Of a DNA stretch of 64,000 nt, positions 11,001 to 24,004 are shown one piece after another. The translations under genes were made by a program, and so were the position numbers. Source of the DNA: Pycnopodia helianthoides (Eukaryota; Echinodermata; Asteroidea; Forcipulatida; Asteriidae); assembly GCA_032158295.1 (NCBI GenBank), contig CM063258.1, positions 4,112,001 to 4,176,000 on the forward strand. The letters are read 5' to 3'. The notes under the pieces were generated by a model, which worked only from the letters and a program-made list of their open reading frames with translations, made no database searches and had not been told where the DNA came from. How positions within the stretch are numbered: the first letter of the stretch is position 1; the number at the start of each line of letters is the position of its first letter.

Positions 11001-14000
11001 TTATTTGGCAAATTTAATACTTTTAAAATAGGCAAAAATTGAAAAAGTCAACAAGGGGTAAGTCCAGCAGTTTTATCAGATTTTGGCAATTTTTGAAGTT
11101 GTGAATTTGAGGCTACAGAATGATGAAGTAGGCTCTACTGATGCATTTTGATATAACTTGACCCAAGTTATGAGCTTTATTTAGGCAAATATTGATACTT
11201 TGGAAAATAGGCCAAAAATTGGAAAAAGTCACAAGGGGTAAGTCCAGCAGTTTTATCAGATTTTGGCCAATTTTTGAAGTTTTATTTAAGGCTACAGAAT
11301 GATAAAGTAGGCTCTACTGATGCCATTTGATATAACTTGACCCAAGTTTGAGCTTATTTTTGCAAAAATTGATACTTTTAAAATAGGCCAAAAATTGAAA
11401 AAGTCACAAGGGGTAAGTCCAGCAGTTTTATCAGATTTTGGCCAAATTTTTAAGTTTTCATTTTAGGCTACAAAATGATGAAGTAGGCTCTACTGATGCC
11501 ATTTAATATAACTAGACCCAAGTTAGGAGCTTTATTTTTGCAAAAATTGATACTTTTAAAATAGGCCAAAAATTGAAAAAGTCACAAGGGGTAAGTCCAG
11601 CAGTTTTATCAGATTTTTGCCATTTTTTAAAGTTTTAATTTAAGGCTACAAAATGATGAAGTAGGCTCTGCTGATGTGGTTTGATATAACTTGACCCAAG
11701 CTATGAGCTTTATTTAGGCAAATATTAATACTTTTAAAATAGGCAAAAAATTGAAAAAGTCACAAGGGGTAAGTCCAGCAGTTTTATCAGATTATGGCCA
11801 ATTTTTGAAGTTATATTTTAAGGCTTCAGAATGATAAAGTAGGCTCTACTGATGTGGTTTGATATAACTTGACCCAAGTTATGAGCTTTATTTTTGCAAA
11901 TATTGATACTTAAAATAGGCCAAAAATTGAAAAAGTCACAAGGGGTAAGTCCAGCAGTTTTATCAGATTTTGGCAATTTTTTGAGTTTTAATTTAAGGCT
12001 ACAAATGATGAAGTAGGCTCTGCTGATGTGGTTTGATATAACTTGACCCAAGTTATGAGCTTTATTTAGACAAATATTGAAACTGTTAAAATAGGCAAAA
12101 AATTGAAAAAGTCACAAGGGGTAAGTCCAGCAGTTTTATCAGATTTTGGCCAATTTTTCAAGTTATAATTTAAGGCTACAGAATGATAAAGTAGGCTCTA
12201 CTGATGCTGTTTGATATAACTTGACCCAAGTTATGAGCTTTATTTTTGCAAATATTGATACTTTTCAAATAGGCCAAAAATTGAAAAAGTCACAAGGGGT
12301 AAGTCCAGCAGTTTTATCAGATTTTTGCTATTTTGTGTAGTTGTGATTTTAGGCTACAAAATGATGAAGTAGGCTCTACTGATGCATTTGATATAACTTG
12401 ACCCAAGTTATGAGCTTTATTTAGGCAAATATTGATACTTTTAAAATAGGCAAAAAATTGAAAAAGTCACAAGGGGTAAGTCCAGCAGTTTTATCAGATT
12501 TTGGCAAATTTTTGAAGTTGTGATTTGAGGCTACAGAATGATGAAGTATGCTCTACTGATGCCATTTTATACAACTTGACCCAAGTTATGAGCTTTATTT
12601 TTGCAAATATTGATACTTGGAAAATAGGCCAAAAATTGAAAAAGTCACAAGGGGTAAGTCCAGCAGTTTTATCAGATTTTGGCCAAATTTTGAAGTTTTC
12701 ATTTTAGGCTACAAAATGATGAATCAGGCTCTACTGATGCCATTTGATATAACTTGACCCAAGTTATGAGCTTTATTTTTGCAAAAATTGATACTTGGAA
12801 AATAGGCCAAAAATTGAAAAAAGTCACAAGGGGTAAGTCCAGCAGTTTTATCAGATTTTGGCCAATTTTTGAAGTTATAATTTAAGGCTACATAATGATA
12901 AAGTAGGCTCTACTGATGTTGTTTGATATAACTTGACCCAAGTTATGAGCTTTATTTAGGCAAATATTGATACTTTTAAAATAGGCAAAAAATTGAAAAA
13001 GTCACAAGGGGTAAGTCCAGCAGTTTTATCAGATTTCGGCCAAATTTTTAAGTTTTCATTTTAGGCTACAAAATGATGAAGTAGGCTCTACTGATGCCAT
13101 TTAATATAACTAGACCCAAGTTAGGAGCTTTATTTTTGCAAAAATTGATACTTTTCAAATAGGCCAAAAATTGAAAAAGTCACAAGGGGTAAGTCCAGCA
13201 GTTTTATCAGATTTTTGCCATTTTTTAAAGTTTTAATTTAAGGCTACAAAATGATGAAGTAGGCTCTGCTGATGTGGTTTGATATAACTTGACCCAAGCT
13301 ATGAGCTTTATTTAGGCAAATATTAATACTTTTAAAATAGGCAAAAAATTGAAAAAGTCACAAGGGGTAAGTCCAGCAGTTTTATCAGATTATGGCCAAT
13401 TTTTGAAGTTATATTTTAAGGCTACAGAATGATAAAGTAGGCTCTACTGATGTGGTTTGATATAACTTGACCCAAGTTATGAGCTTTATTTTTGCAAATA
13501 TTGATACTTAGAAAATAGGCCAAAAATTGAAAAAGTCACAAGGGGTAAGTCCAGCAGTTTTATCAGATTTTGGCCAATTTTTCAAGTTATAATTTAAGGC
13601 TACAGAATGATAAAGTAGGCTCTACTGATGCTGTTTGATATAAACTTGACCCAAGTTATGAGCTTTATTTTTGCAAATATTGATACTTTTCAAATAGGCC
13701 AAAAATTGAAAAAGTCACAAGGGGTAAGTCCAGCAGTTTTATCAGATTTTTGCTATTTTGTGTAGTTGTGATTTAGGCTACAAAATGATGAAGTAGGCTC
13801 TACTGATGCCATTTGATATAACTTGACCCAAGTTATGAGCTTTATATTTAGGCAAATATTGATACTTTTAAAATAGGCAAAAAATTGAAAAAGTCACAAG
13901 GGGTAAGTCCAGCAGTTTTATCAGATTTTGGCAAATTTTTGAAGTTGTGATTTGAGGCTACAGAATGATGAAGTATGCTCTACTGATGCCATTTTATACA

Positions 14001-17000
14001 ACTTGACCCAAGTTATGAGCTTTATTTTTGCAAATATTGATACTTGGAAAATAGGCCAAAAATTGAAAAAGTCACAAGGGGTAAGTCCAGCAGTTTTATC
14101 AGATTTCGGCCAAATTTTGAAGTTTTCATTTTAGGCTACAAAATGATGAAGTAGGCTCTATTGATGCCATTTAATATAACTAGACCCAAGTTATGAGCTT
14201 TTTTATTTTTGCAAAAATTGATACTTTTAAAAAAGGCCAAAAATTGAAAAAGTCACAAGGGTAAGTCCAGCAGTTTTATCAGATTTTTGCCATTTTTTTA
14301 AGTTTTAATTTAAGGCTCAAAATGATGAAGTAGGCTCTGTTGATTTGGTTTGATATAACTTGACCCAAGTTATGAGCTTTATTTAGGCAAATATTAATAC
14401 TTTTAAAATAGGCAAAAAATTGAAAAAGTCACAAGGGGTAAGTCCAGCAGTTTTATCAGATTTTGGCCAATTTTTGAAGTTATATTTAAGGCTACAGAAT
14501 GATAAAGTAGGCTCTACTGATGTGGTTTGATATAACTTGACCCAAGTTATGAGCTTTATTTAGGCAAATATTAATACTTTTAAAATAGGCAAAAAATTGA
14601 AAAAGTCACAAGGGGTAAGTCCAGCAGTTTTATCAGATTATGGCCAATTTTTGAAGTTATATTTTAAGGCTACAAATGATGAAGTAGGCTCTGCTGATGT
14701 GGTTTGATATAACTTGACCCAAGTTATGAGCTTTATTTAGACAAATATTGAAACTGTTAAAATAGGCCAAAAATTGAAAAAGTCACAAGGGGTAAGTCCA
14801 GCAGTTTTATCAGATTTTGGCCAATTTTTCAAGTTATAATTTAAGGCTACAGAATGATAAAGTAGGCTCTACTGATGCTGTTTGATATAACTTGACCCAA
14901 GTTATGAGCTTTATTTCTGCAAATATTGATACTTAGAAAAAAGGCCAAAAATTGAAAAAGTCACAAGGGGTAAGTCCAGCAGTTTTATCAGATTTCGGCC
15001 AAATTTTGAAGTTTTCATTTTAGGCTATAAAATGATGAAGTAGGCTCTACTGATGCCATTTGATATAACTTGACCCAAGTTATGAGCTTTATTTAGGCAA
15101 ATATTGATACTTTTAAAATAGGCCAAAAATTGAAAAAAGTCACAAGGGGTAAGTCCAGCAGTTTTATCAGATTTTGGCTATTTTGTGTAGTTGTGATTTT
15201 AGGCTACAAAATGATGAAGTAGGCTCTACTGATGCCATTTGATATAACTTGACCCAAGTTATGAGCTTTATTTAGGCAAATATTAATACTTTTAAAATAG
15301 GCAAAAAATTGAAAAAGTCACAAGGGGTAAGTCCAGCAGTTTTATCAGATTTTGGCCAATTTTTGAAGTTATATTTTAAGGCTACAGAATGATAAAGTAG
15401 GCTCTATACTGATGTGGTTTGATATAACTTGACCCAAGTTATGAGCTTTATTTTTGCAAATATTGATACTTAGAAAATAGGCCAAAAATTGAAAAAGTCA
15501 CAAGGGGTAAGTCCAGCAGTTTTATCAGATTTTGGCCAATTTTTCAAGTTATATTTTAAGGCTACAGAATGATAAAGAAGGCTCTACTGATGTGGTTTGA
15601 TATAACTTGACCCAAGTTATGAGCTTTATTTTTGCAAATATTGATACTTGGAAAATAGGCCAAAATTGAAAAAGTCACAAGGGTAAGTCCAGCAGTTTTA
15701 TCAGATTTTGGCCAATTTTTGAAGTTATAATTTAAGGCTACATAATGATAAAGTAGGCTCTACTGATGTGGTTTGATATAACTTGACCCAAGTTATGAGC
15801 TTTATTTAGGCAAATATTGATACTTTTAAAATAGGCAAAAAATTGAAAAAGTCACAAGGGGTAAGTCCAGCAGTTTTATCAGATTTCGGCCAAATTTTGA
15901 AGTTTTCATTTTAGGCTACAAAATGATGAAGTAGGCTCTACTGATGCCATTTAATATAACTAGACCCAAGTTATGAGCTTTATTTTTGCAAAAATTGATA
16001 CTTTTAAAATAGGCCAAAAATTGAAAAAGTCACAAGGGGTAAGTCCAGCAGTTTTATCAGATTTTTGCCATTTTTTTAAGTTTTAATTTAAGGCTACAAA
16101 ATGATGAAGTAGGCTCTGCTGATGTGGTTTGATATAACTTGACCCAAGTTATGAGCTTTATTTAGGCAAATATTAATACTTTTAAAATAGGCAAAAAATT
16201 GAAAAAGTCACAAGGGGTAAGTCCAGCAGTTTTATCAGATTTTGGCCAATTTTTGAAGTTATATTTTAAGGCTACAGAATGATAAAGTAGGCTCTACTGA
16301 TGTGGTTTGATATAACTTGACCCAAGTTATGAGCTTTATTTTTGCAAATATTGATACTTAGAAAATAGGCCAAAAATTGAAAAAGTCACAAGGGGTAAGT
16401 CCAGCAGTTTTATCAGATTTTGGCAATTTTTTGAAGTTTTAATTTAAGGCTACAAATGATGAAGTAGGCTCTGCTGATGTGGTTTGATATAACTTGACCC
16501 AAGTTATGAGCTTTATTTAGACAAATATTGACACTGTTAAAATAGGCCAAAAATTGAAAAAGTCACAAGGGGTAAGTCCAGCAGTTTTATCAGATTTTGG
16601 CTATTTTGTGTAGTTGTGATTTTAGGCTACAAAATGATGAAGTAGGCTCTACTGATGCCATTTGATATAACTTGACCCAAGTTATGAGCTTTATTTAGGC
16701 AAATATTGATACTTTTAAAATAGGCCAAAAATTGAAAAAGTCACAAGGGGTAAGTCCAGCAGTTTTATCAGATTTTGGCAAATTTTTGAAGTTGTGATTT
16801 GAGGCTACAGAATGATGAAGTATGCTCTACTGATGCCATTTTATACAACTCGACCCAAGTTATGAGCTTTATTTTTGCAAATATTGATACTTGGAAAATA
16901 GGCCAAAAATTGAAAAAGTCACAAGGGGTAAGTCCAGCAGTTTTATCAGATTTTGGCAAATTTTTGAAGTTGTGATTTGAGGCTACAGAATGATGAAGTA

Positions 17001-17545
17001 TGCTCTACTGATGCCATTTTATACAACTTGACCCAAGTTATGAGCTTTATTTTTGCAAATATTGATACTTGGAAAATAGGCCAAAAATTGAAAAAGTCAC
17101 AAGGGGTAAGTCCAGCAGTTTTATCAGATTTCGGCCAAATTTTGAAGTTTTCATTTTAGGCTACAAAATGATGAAGTAGGCTCTACTGATGCCATAAAAT
17201 ATAACTTGACCCAAGTTATGAGCTTTATTTTTGCAAAAATTGATACTTTTAAAATAGGCCAAAAATTGAAAAAGTCACAAGGGGTAAGTCCAGCAGTTTT
17301 ATCAGATTTTGGCCAATTTTTGAAGTTGTGAGTTTAGGCTACAAAATCATGAAGTAGGCTCCTGATGCCATTTTATATAACTTGACCCAGAATATTAGCT
17401 ATTTTTTGGCAAATATTGATACTTGACCCAAGATATGAGCTATATTTTAAAAAGAATCTCAAGGGGTAAGTCCAGTTGGCAAATATTCGTACTTTTGTAA
17501 ATTTGCCAAAATTAGATGAATTGCTGGACTTACCATTTTCGAATT
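8062..17545. repeat. 178-bp satellite array, about 52 monomers, with higher-order structure
   Basis: The core runs from about 8133 to 17425. Adjacent copies of the landmark CAAGGGGTAAGTCCAGCAG at 8210, 8388, 8566 and 8744 are each 178 bp apart. Monomers differ by a few substitutions and small indels and include two common variants after CTACTGATG (CCATTTGAT or TGGTTTGAT). Segments recur at multiples of the monomer: 8950 and 10196 (1246 bp, 7 units); near 8210 and 9812 (1602 bp, 9 units); 12525 and 13952 (1427 bp, about 8 units); 13952 and 16977 (3025 bp, 17 units). Short open frames inside carry no recognised protein. Monomers decay towards the right, and inverted partial monomers lie at 8062-8104 and 17510-17536. 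Confidence 0.97.
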
Positions 17546-17775
17546 TATTACTTTCTGTTTGACATTTTGTTTTAATACCACAAGGGGTAAGCCTTGAGTT
17601 TATTCACAGATTTGCCTCTATGTCGTATTTGATTTGTGTGTGGTAAGAATCCCATGGGGGTAAGGCTCAATACATTTCTTTAAGAGTTTCGCTTTATTTC
17701 ATATTTAACATTTTGTGTCAAAGTTACAAGGCTAGGGCCTAAGCCTTGCTCATTCTGAAAAGCCTCTCTTGTATA
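17546..17775. repeat. Decayed satellite monomers flanking the array
   Basis: Weak, direct-orientation relatives of the monomer landmark occur here (AAGGGGTAAGCCTTGAGTTT near 17582; GGGGGTAAGGCTCAATAC near 17655). They suggest the array once extended further or grew from this side. Confidence 0.5.
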
Positions 17776-18694
17776 AGTGTTGTTTGTAAAGTTCAAGAAA
17801 AAAATAATGAAACGACCATGTATTTATTAATAAAAACAAACAAAAGACTCTTCATTTGTCAGTTCTTATCATTATACAATTTATTAGTAATCAAAGTTTG
17901 ATTCCGTTATCATGTACATCGACAGAAATTTGTACATCCATATTGATAAATAATTAGAAAATATGATATTACACGGTTGTACAACAATAGGAAGCTATGC
18001 ACAAGCACATCCAATTTTTATATTATAAAGGCAAAAGAAATATGGTAAACATTAATAAACGGAAGGAGCTAATGGACAAATGTCAAAGTATTTTTTGTTA
18101 CAGTTTAAGCCACCAAATCAGCCAACAGACCTTGTGGAACTACATATACCCCACAAAATAATCAACACGTCTAAAAGCCCTTGTCACACGACAGCAATTT
18201 AGCTGGGGACCCTTGCTTAATTTTAGCATGGTTGTGGAGTTTTGCATATTGGACTTCTTCACTGTTTGGACTGTCCAAGGTCCCTAGTGAAATCAATGAC
18301 CTATTTGAATTAATACCACAGTTGAGCAGAAACATTTGTTTCCGACCAACAATTATAGACTCTGCAAGTATTTTAGTACTTTTTTGAGACCCTCGATTCC
18401 AAAGTACACTGCTGTAGCGTTTGAAAGAAACAAAATCACATGTTCTAACCTGTCCTGAGACTTTGCACAGTCTATTGCTAAATATACCATGAAATAAACG
18501 TAGATTTGTAAGGTTTTGGGGTGATATTAGAAAGGTTGATGCCTTAATTTTACACATACACGCGTAAGTGTGTAAGACGGAAATACCCAATCTGTATTTG
18601 AATAACACAACAACAACTTACTGTCTTAGAATAAAATGCTGCACCTTGCATTGCACATTGGCTAACTGTTTGCCCTTTGCACGGTCAGCCATTT

Positions 18695-18860
18695 GCATGT
18701 AGAGCCTCGAATTGGGAACAGCAGTGAACAGAAGCATTATAAAAACTCTGTATTGTCACGGTAATGTAATGACACTTTCATCCAAACAGATAGATCAATA
18801 CAATATAAATGAAGCATGAAGTCGAGGCTCTACACGCACATGGCGGATCCGTGCAAGTAG
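18695..18860. mobile_element. F8 MITE
   Basis: GCATGTAGAGCCTCGAATTG at one end and the inverted CGAGGCTCTACACGCACATG at the other. Close paralogue at 54339-54498 with the same GGCGGATCCGTGCAAGTA tail. Confidence 0.75.
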
Positions 18861-19189
18861 CGAGTAACACAGTGTTTACAGCTCAATACATGTATAACAC
18901 ACAGGATAATATCCAAAATGGCCGACTTTTACCTCTGGCATGATACTAACAAAGTCTACAATAATCATCAGTGTTAAATACACTCCATTGGCCTACGTCA
19001 TTTGCCTATAATTGCTTATCAAAATAGGACATCCAGTACAATCTCTAGGAAGTTCAGGAATTGTAGCCGAAACATAACTCATAATTGGTGAGCTTACAAA
19101 GTGTCCATTTTGTTTTTTGCCCTCAGCCAATTGTGTGGTTAAGACGCACCTGTTGCTTTCAAAGTCCGGCTTAAAAAAAACCCATCTAC

Positions 19190-19260
19190 AGACCCCTCGG
19201 ATGGGAATCGAACCTGCATCCTTCCGAGACGCCCTCGGGAAATTTCCTACCAGGACATTG
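19190..19260 (-). mobile_element. tRNA-like SINE remnant
   Basis: The minus strand reads CGTCTCGGAAGGATGCAG, then GGTTCGATTCCC, a canonical B box, but no complete cloverleaf. Confidence 0.45.
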
Positions 19261-19439
19261 GAGTATAGACAACTTGCACCGAGTCACACACGACTACTCT
19301 TGTCTGCCCATAGTCTGCCAATTTGGGAGTTGAATCATTACATGTAACGATATGGTGTGCGTCTCATGGTGTTTGCATGTTTATGAACAGACCCATTGCA
19401 CAGTGCGTAGCGCACTCATACACGCCTACCCTGTCCGCC

Positions 19440-19498
19440 ATTTTGGGAGTCAAAATCGTGCAGAAACATCTGCACAAAAGATTTGACTCCCAAAATGA
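19440..19498. repeat. Short near-perfect hairpin
   Basis: Arms ATTTTGGGAGTCAAAATC and GATTTGACTCCCAAAAT, with a further TGCAGA/TCTGCA pair around a 4-base loop. Probably a compact MITE or a fold-back end. Confidence 0.7.
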
Positions 19499-19552
19499 CG
19501 CGCATTGTTCGGAGGTGCGTTCCGCATTGTGCAAGGGGGCTATAGAAATCAA

Positions 19553-19702
19553 TAGACCCTCTTGCATAACGCGAAACGCAACACGTACGCTGAGGTCACG
19601 CGCAATTTTTTACGCAAGAACAGCTATCGTCCAATGATCTGCCTCCTTTCGGCCTCGGGGATGGCGCTTCTTGAGAGAGTGACGCCATATGCAAGGGGTC
19701 TT
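19553..19702. mobile_element. F10 MITE
   Basis: Starts AGACCCTCTTGCATAACGC and ends CCATATGCAAGGGGTCT. Same family as 2545-2704. Confidence 0.6.
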
Positions 19703-19743
19703 TAGGGCTGTTTCTGAATAAGCACTTTCACAGTTATATTCAC

Positions 19744-19906
19744 CATCTTGTTCAAGGGGCAGGTTTATTTATTTCGAACATGCCTAGCCGCCTGTGAGTC
19801 CGCACTAGAAATTCACGATCTGGAAGGTGCGTGGAAGTTCGAGCGCTGACTTGCAGACAGCAATGCGCGTTCGAAATAAACAAAGCCGCCCCTTAAACAA
19901 GATGGC
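19744..19906. repeat. Fold-back element with about 37-bp arms
   Basis: Left arm near 19744-19781 (ATCTTGTTCAAGGGGCAGG..., TTATTTCGAAC) and right arm near 19869-19906 (GTTCGAAATAA..., CCGCCCCTTAAACAAGAT) are inverted copies. Confidence 0.65.
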
Positions 19907-20691
19907 GCATGTAACCGTGAGCAATTTTGTTTTCCATACCACACACTGGCTATCTTTGATGAAAAACAATGGTAACCTGCATGTGTGTATACGAGCTGCA
20001 CACAGCTCTCAGCCAATGGAAGGCTTTCATGCGAGCATGTGTCATCAACGATGGCGGTCTATTGGTGTTGCTATGGGCATCCTATGCTTCAATTGTGATC
20101 TAGGCACAGCTGCTAATTTGGAAACAGCCAAACACAGATGGGATCTGACGCCCCAAATGGCACAACCAAGATTTTCTTGTGGGCTAAGTTTTTGTCGGGT
20201 AAGTTCCATCAAAATCGTATGAAAGTGAAGGCCTATTCAATTTCGAATTCATTTTCAAAATAAAACACTTCGTCATCATCTTGTTTTAATACAAGTGCTT
20301 AACTTTCCGACAGGAGTCTGTCATTTTTCATTTGTTTCTTTTTGTTAAATACAAACCAAAAGTAGTAAAATCTTAAAGCAAAGTTAATTCTTTGTGCTGG
20401 TTTCAAGTCCCAGGTGCAGTGTATCAAAATTTGAAAAAAAATTACAAAAAAGTTTACAAAAACACTACACTGCAAACAGGCACAATTTAAAAAAAAAAAG
20501 TTAAAATCACTGAGGAAAAAGTTAGCCAAAACAAATTTAAATTGATATATTTGAGATGGGGAAACAAAAGAAAATTACTTTTAAAACCAACATGTAAACT
20601 ATATTAGCGATTGGCGATTAATCAATACCTTATTGACTTTTCAGGAACTGAATTAGGAATTGAATATAACATGATTCTCCAAATGCTGGAC

Positions 20692-20692
<1 letters not shown>

Positions 20693-20728
<36 letters not shown>
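20693..20728. repeat. (GATT)n microsatellite
   Basis: About nine tetranucleotide units, within a wider stretch rich in gattgatt up to about 21100. Confidence 0.9.
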
Positions 20729-21144
20729 TGCTGATTAACAAATTGACCAATGAAGATTCGGATCAACTAATAAAGCAATCACTTAACATATTGGAACCAA
20801 AAAATAAGTTATTAAAATTAATTGTATAATGGCAGTGTGTAATTAGGGAATCGTCTGGTGAATTAAATTGATTCTTGGTGAACGGAAAAAACAACCCATA
20901 ATAAAATGATTTAGTTGTCAATTTTTCAATCAATGAATTGATTGATTAATGTATCTGAGTGATTGACCAGACTATTGATCACTGGTTCAATAGATTGCTC
21001 AGAAATGGATTGACACAAATCTATCAGTACTTTGCATAACATCTAATAGTATATTATCCATTGATCAGATAATCGGTAATTGATATCCAGATTGAGACAC
21101 CTACAGAAACTGATCAGCTACAGAATAAATAAAACATACTTTAA

Positions 21145-21590
21145 TCCTCCTACTGTCTGACCATTCAATCTCATCCACTGCATTTTAGAACGAGACAAAC
21201 TATGCCAGCCTGCAATTATATAATGTTGTGAATGCATCAACTCGGTACACAGTCAACCCTCCTACTGTCTGACCATTCAATATCATCCACTGTGATTTTG
21301 AGTGATAGACAAACTATGCCAGCCTGCATTATGATATCATACAGTGAATGCATCAACTCGGTACACAGTCAACCCTCCTACAGTCTGACCAACACCGTGG
21401 TTATGAATGATAAATAAACTACGCCAGCCTGCAATATGACGTCATGTGGTGAATGCATCTACGTCGTTAACGCATGTAAACGGATATTTCTGTGCACAGT
21501 TGTGCCACCATACACAACCCATGCAGTTGACTGGCTTCAAATGATTGGCCAGGTGGAAATAACTACCAAGAGTAGGAGGGCTAAGCCCAC
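21145..21590. repeat. F5 fragments in tandem (three partial copies)
   Basis: The block CCTACTGTCTGACCATTCAA ... gccagcctgca ... gaatgcatcaactcggtacacagtc recurs about every 110 bp. The third copy continues into the rest of F5 (tgtgcacagttgtgccacca). Confidence 0.75.
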
Positions 21591-22254
21591 CTAATCACCA
21601 CATTACAAACATGGGGAACGAGATAAATTGCAACTTACGAGTGAACGGGAAATTAAGGTTGTAAAGGTTGAAAATATCCCAGTCAAATATAGTCCCATAG
21701 TTTTCTTTCAAAAGGTAACTATACACACAAAAAAGTTCCTTCTCAAAAAAGCAGAACACTTTATGAATACTGTTATAACAATGCATTGACCTCAAATCAA
21801 ACAGTTAATCATGATTTAAAATTAAAAAAACTGTCCTTCCTTCACTAAAAAATACATTGTCATGGTTTGTAGTACCTCTTAAGTAATTGCGATTCACCTC
21901 GTCGTCACTAAATTAATACCAGTTCAAATAATCATAATGTCCGACAATAATACCAGAATGTTGATGACACAGTCAACAGAGGCGCCAAAACCTTGACAAC
22001 ACGACCGTTTTAAAAAGAAAAAAAAAACCCAATATGAACAATTCTACGAGCATAATTACATGGTTACACGGCCGGTCTATCACTATATCGCTGATAAATG
22101 TTAACAAATTGCACATAAGCTGTAAGAATTACAATACCTACAATACGCAGGCAGACACAGAATTAAAATGAATACTGCGGCTTCAGAAGAAAGAAAAAAT
22201 GATTAAATTTAACAACACCTTGGCCAAGTTTTGGCAAAAGGAGCCTTATGTCAA

Positions 22255-22420
22255 TGCTCAGTGGTCTAGTGGTCTAGAATGTGGGGGGTCGTTGGTTCGA
22301 ATCCCACCCGAGTAGTATAGAAAGTGAGTTTGGTTACCACAGGACTTGGACTAACACTGAGTGTACGATGCTTGTCGCACATCAGTGTTGGATATAACCA
22401 AGAAATTATTCTTAATGTCA
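22255..22420 (+). mobile_element. tRNA-derived SINE, family S1
   Basis: AGTGGTCTAGTGGTCTAGAA, then GGTTCGAATCCCACC (good B box) and the GAGTAGTATAG tail start. Shares layout with 28905, 41893 and 57527. Confidence 0.75.
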
Positions 22421-22445
22421 GGATGCAATTAAAACATCTATTTAA

Positions 22446-22797
22446 GGCAGGGTATACTTTTGGTAATTGTCAAAGACCAGTATCCTCACTTGGTGTATCC
22501 CAACATATGCACAAAATAAGAAACCTGTGGAAATTTGGGCTCAATTAGTCATCAAAGTTGCAAGAAAATAATGGGAGGAAAAAGCACCATTGTTGCATAG
22601 AATTGTGTGCTTTCAAATGCCTTAGACAGATTCAACTACTTTAGTGAGAAATTACCCCTTTTGCAACAATTACTTTACTTCAGAGGGAGTCGTTTCTCAC
22701 AGTGGTTTACACTATCAGCGGCTCTCAGGTGCTTCTTACCAAGTAGGTTTTTATGGTATCATACTTCTTGAGTAGTTACCCAAAGTATCCACTGCCT
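22446..22797. mobile_element. TTAA-flanked MITE (GGCAGGGTATACTTTTGGTA ends)
   Basis: Begins after TTAA with GGCAGGGTATACTTTTGGTA and ends TTACCCAAAGTATCCACTGC, then CT and TTAA. The inverted ends are imperfect. Related elements are at 43214 and 49785. Confidence 0.75.
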
Positions 22798-22855
22798 TTA
22801 AATCAATTTAGACGCATTATTTTTCAACATACACGCTCCACATACTCTTTTTTCC

Positions 22856-22990
22856 CAGGGCCCAATTTCATAAACCTGATAAGCAAAGCAATATTGATTA
22901 GCACAGAAAATGACTGCAGAAGCAGGTATTGACGATGTAACCTTTGTTTTACAAAAAGAGTGACCCTTGTACATTCCAGGGCATTTCCTG
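22856..22990. mobile_element. F1 MITE, truncated
   Basis: Starts GGGCCCAATTTCATAAACCT but the right half is lost or diverged. Confidence 0.5.
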
Positions 22991-24004
22991 GCAGGCAAGA
23001 TACTACACTCTAAATTTTTGTATCGCAATTTCCAAATTCAAGAGTTCTAAAAGCAACGGCTGAACAAGTTTTGATATGTGCCTCCTTTTCATCATATCGA
23101 AAGTTTATACAAAATCAGACAGCACGATCTCCAGAAAAACTTTGGCTACTGCAACCGCCGTAACAATAAGGTTGAAGAAAAGAGCTTTCCTGCATTGCAG
23201 CCATAATTCATTCAGACACGACCACTGTTCACACTGGCGCCCTGTTATCATCCTGCTTAGCAAAAGCAGTATTTTCTGCTTACCAGCTTCATCAAATCGA
23301 GCCCAGCTCCTGGATAGTACCTTTTTTTTCACACCGGTCCAAGACATCTGCGGACAAACTTTAAATGAATTGAACACCCTTTTGACTGAATAAGTTGCAT
23401 TCTTACCAAGAATAAAACCACAACAACAATAAAAGAGTGTAAATGTACAGTGGAAAATGCTCAATGAATACATTTTTCATTCACACAGTGATTTAACAGA
23501 GTTCTGCAACGGTTTAGAAGTAAATCAGCTGAGTTTGTTAGGGTTAAGAGAAACATATTCTACTATGCAAAAAAGTAACTCACAAGTTGAAAAAGGGGAC
23601 GGTGGAGTTTAGTGTTTTTTTGGTGTGAAAATTTTTCTGTAAACAGGAATTTATTTACCCAATGGCAATGGAAAACGCTTGTTAAAATCACTCAATATTG
23701 CAGGATGGGAAATGAAATACACCGTAGAGAAAACCATCGCTTAAAGTACAGCTGAAAATGGGGATCAAAGGTCAAACTCAGTTTTGCCCTAAAGACTGAA
23801 CATCTGAAGCAAGAGCTTTGGCTAGGCTGCTGCATCTGCATTCAACTCACCATTTCTATCATAGCCAATAACAATGTAGCCGTAGCCAAAGACCAACTAT
23901 AACAACTACCTTCATCTTGGTCAGATTCCCTTTTTGCTCAACTACAATTACAAACTGATTCACGACACCGAAACAGGGACCAGTCTATATTCCTCCAACC
24001 CTTT

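Noticed and set aside
8950..17159. Identical short open frames (60-77 codons) repeated in the satellite
   Set aside because: They are the same satellite phase seen several times, at spacings that are multiples of 178 bp. No start context, domain or codon bias supports translation.
8133..17425. Regularly spaced repeats as a CRISPR array
   Set aside because: The whole 178-bp unit is repeated without unique spacers, and the DNA is animal.
18171..18608. 145-codon minus open frame downstream of FAM102
   Set aside because: No recognisable family. It could be chance or lie within a 3' UTR. RNA or conservation data would be needed, so it is mentioned only as part of the intergenic region.
23076..23473. 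105- and 122-codon frames on opposite strands
   Set aside because: Low-complexity hydrophobic or Ser-rich translations, no family match, and no splice phase consistent with FAM102.
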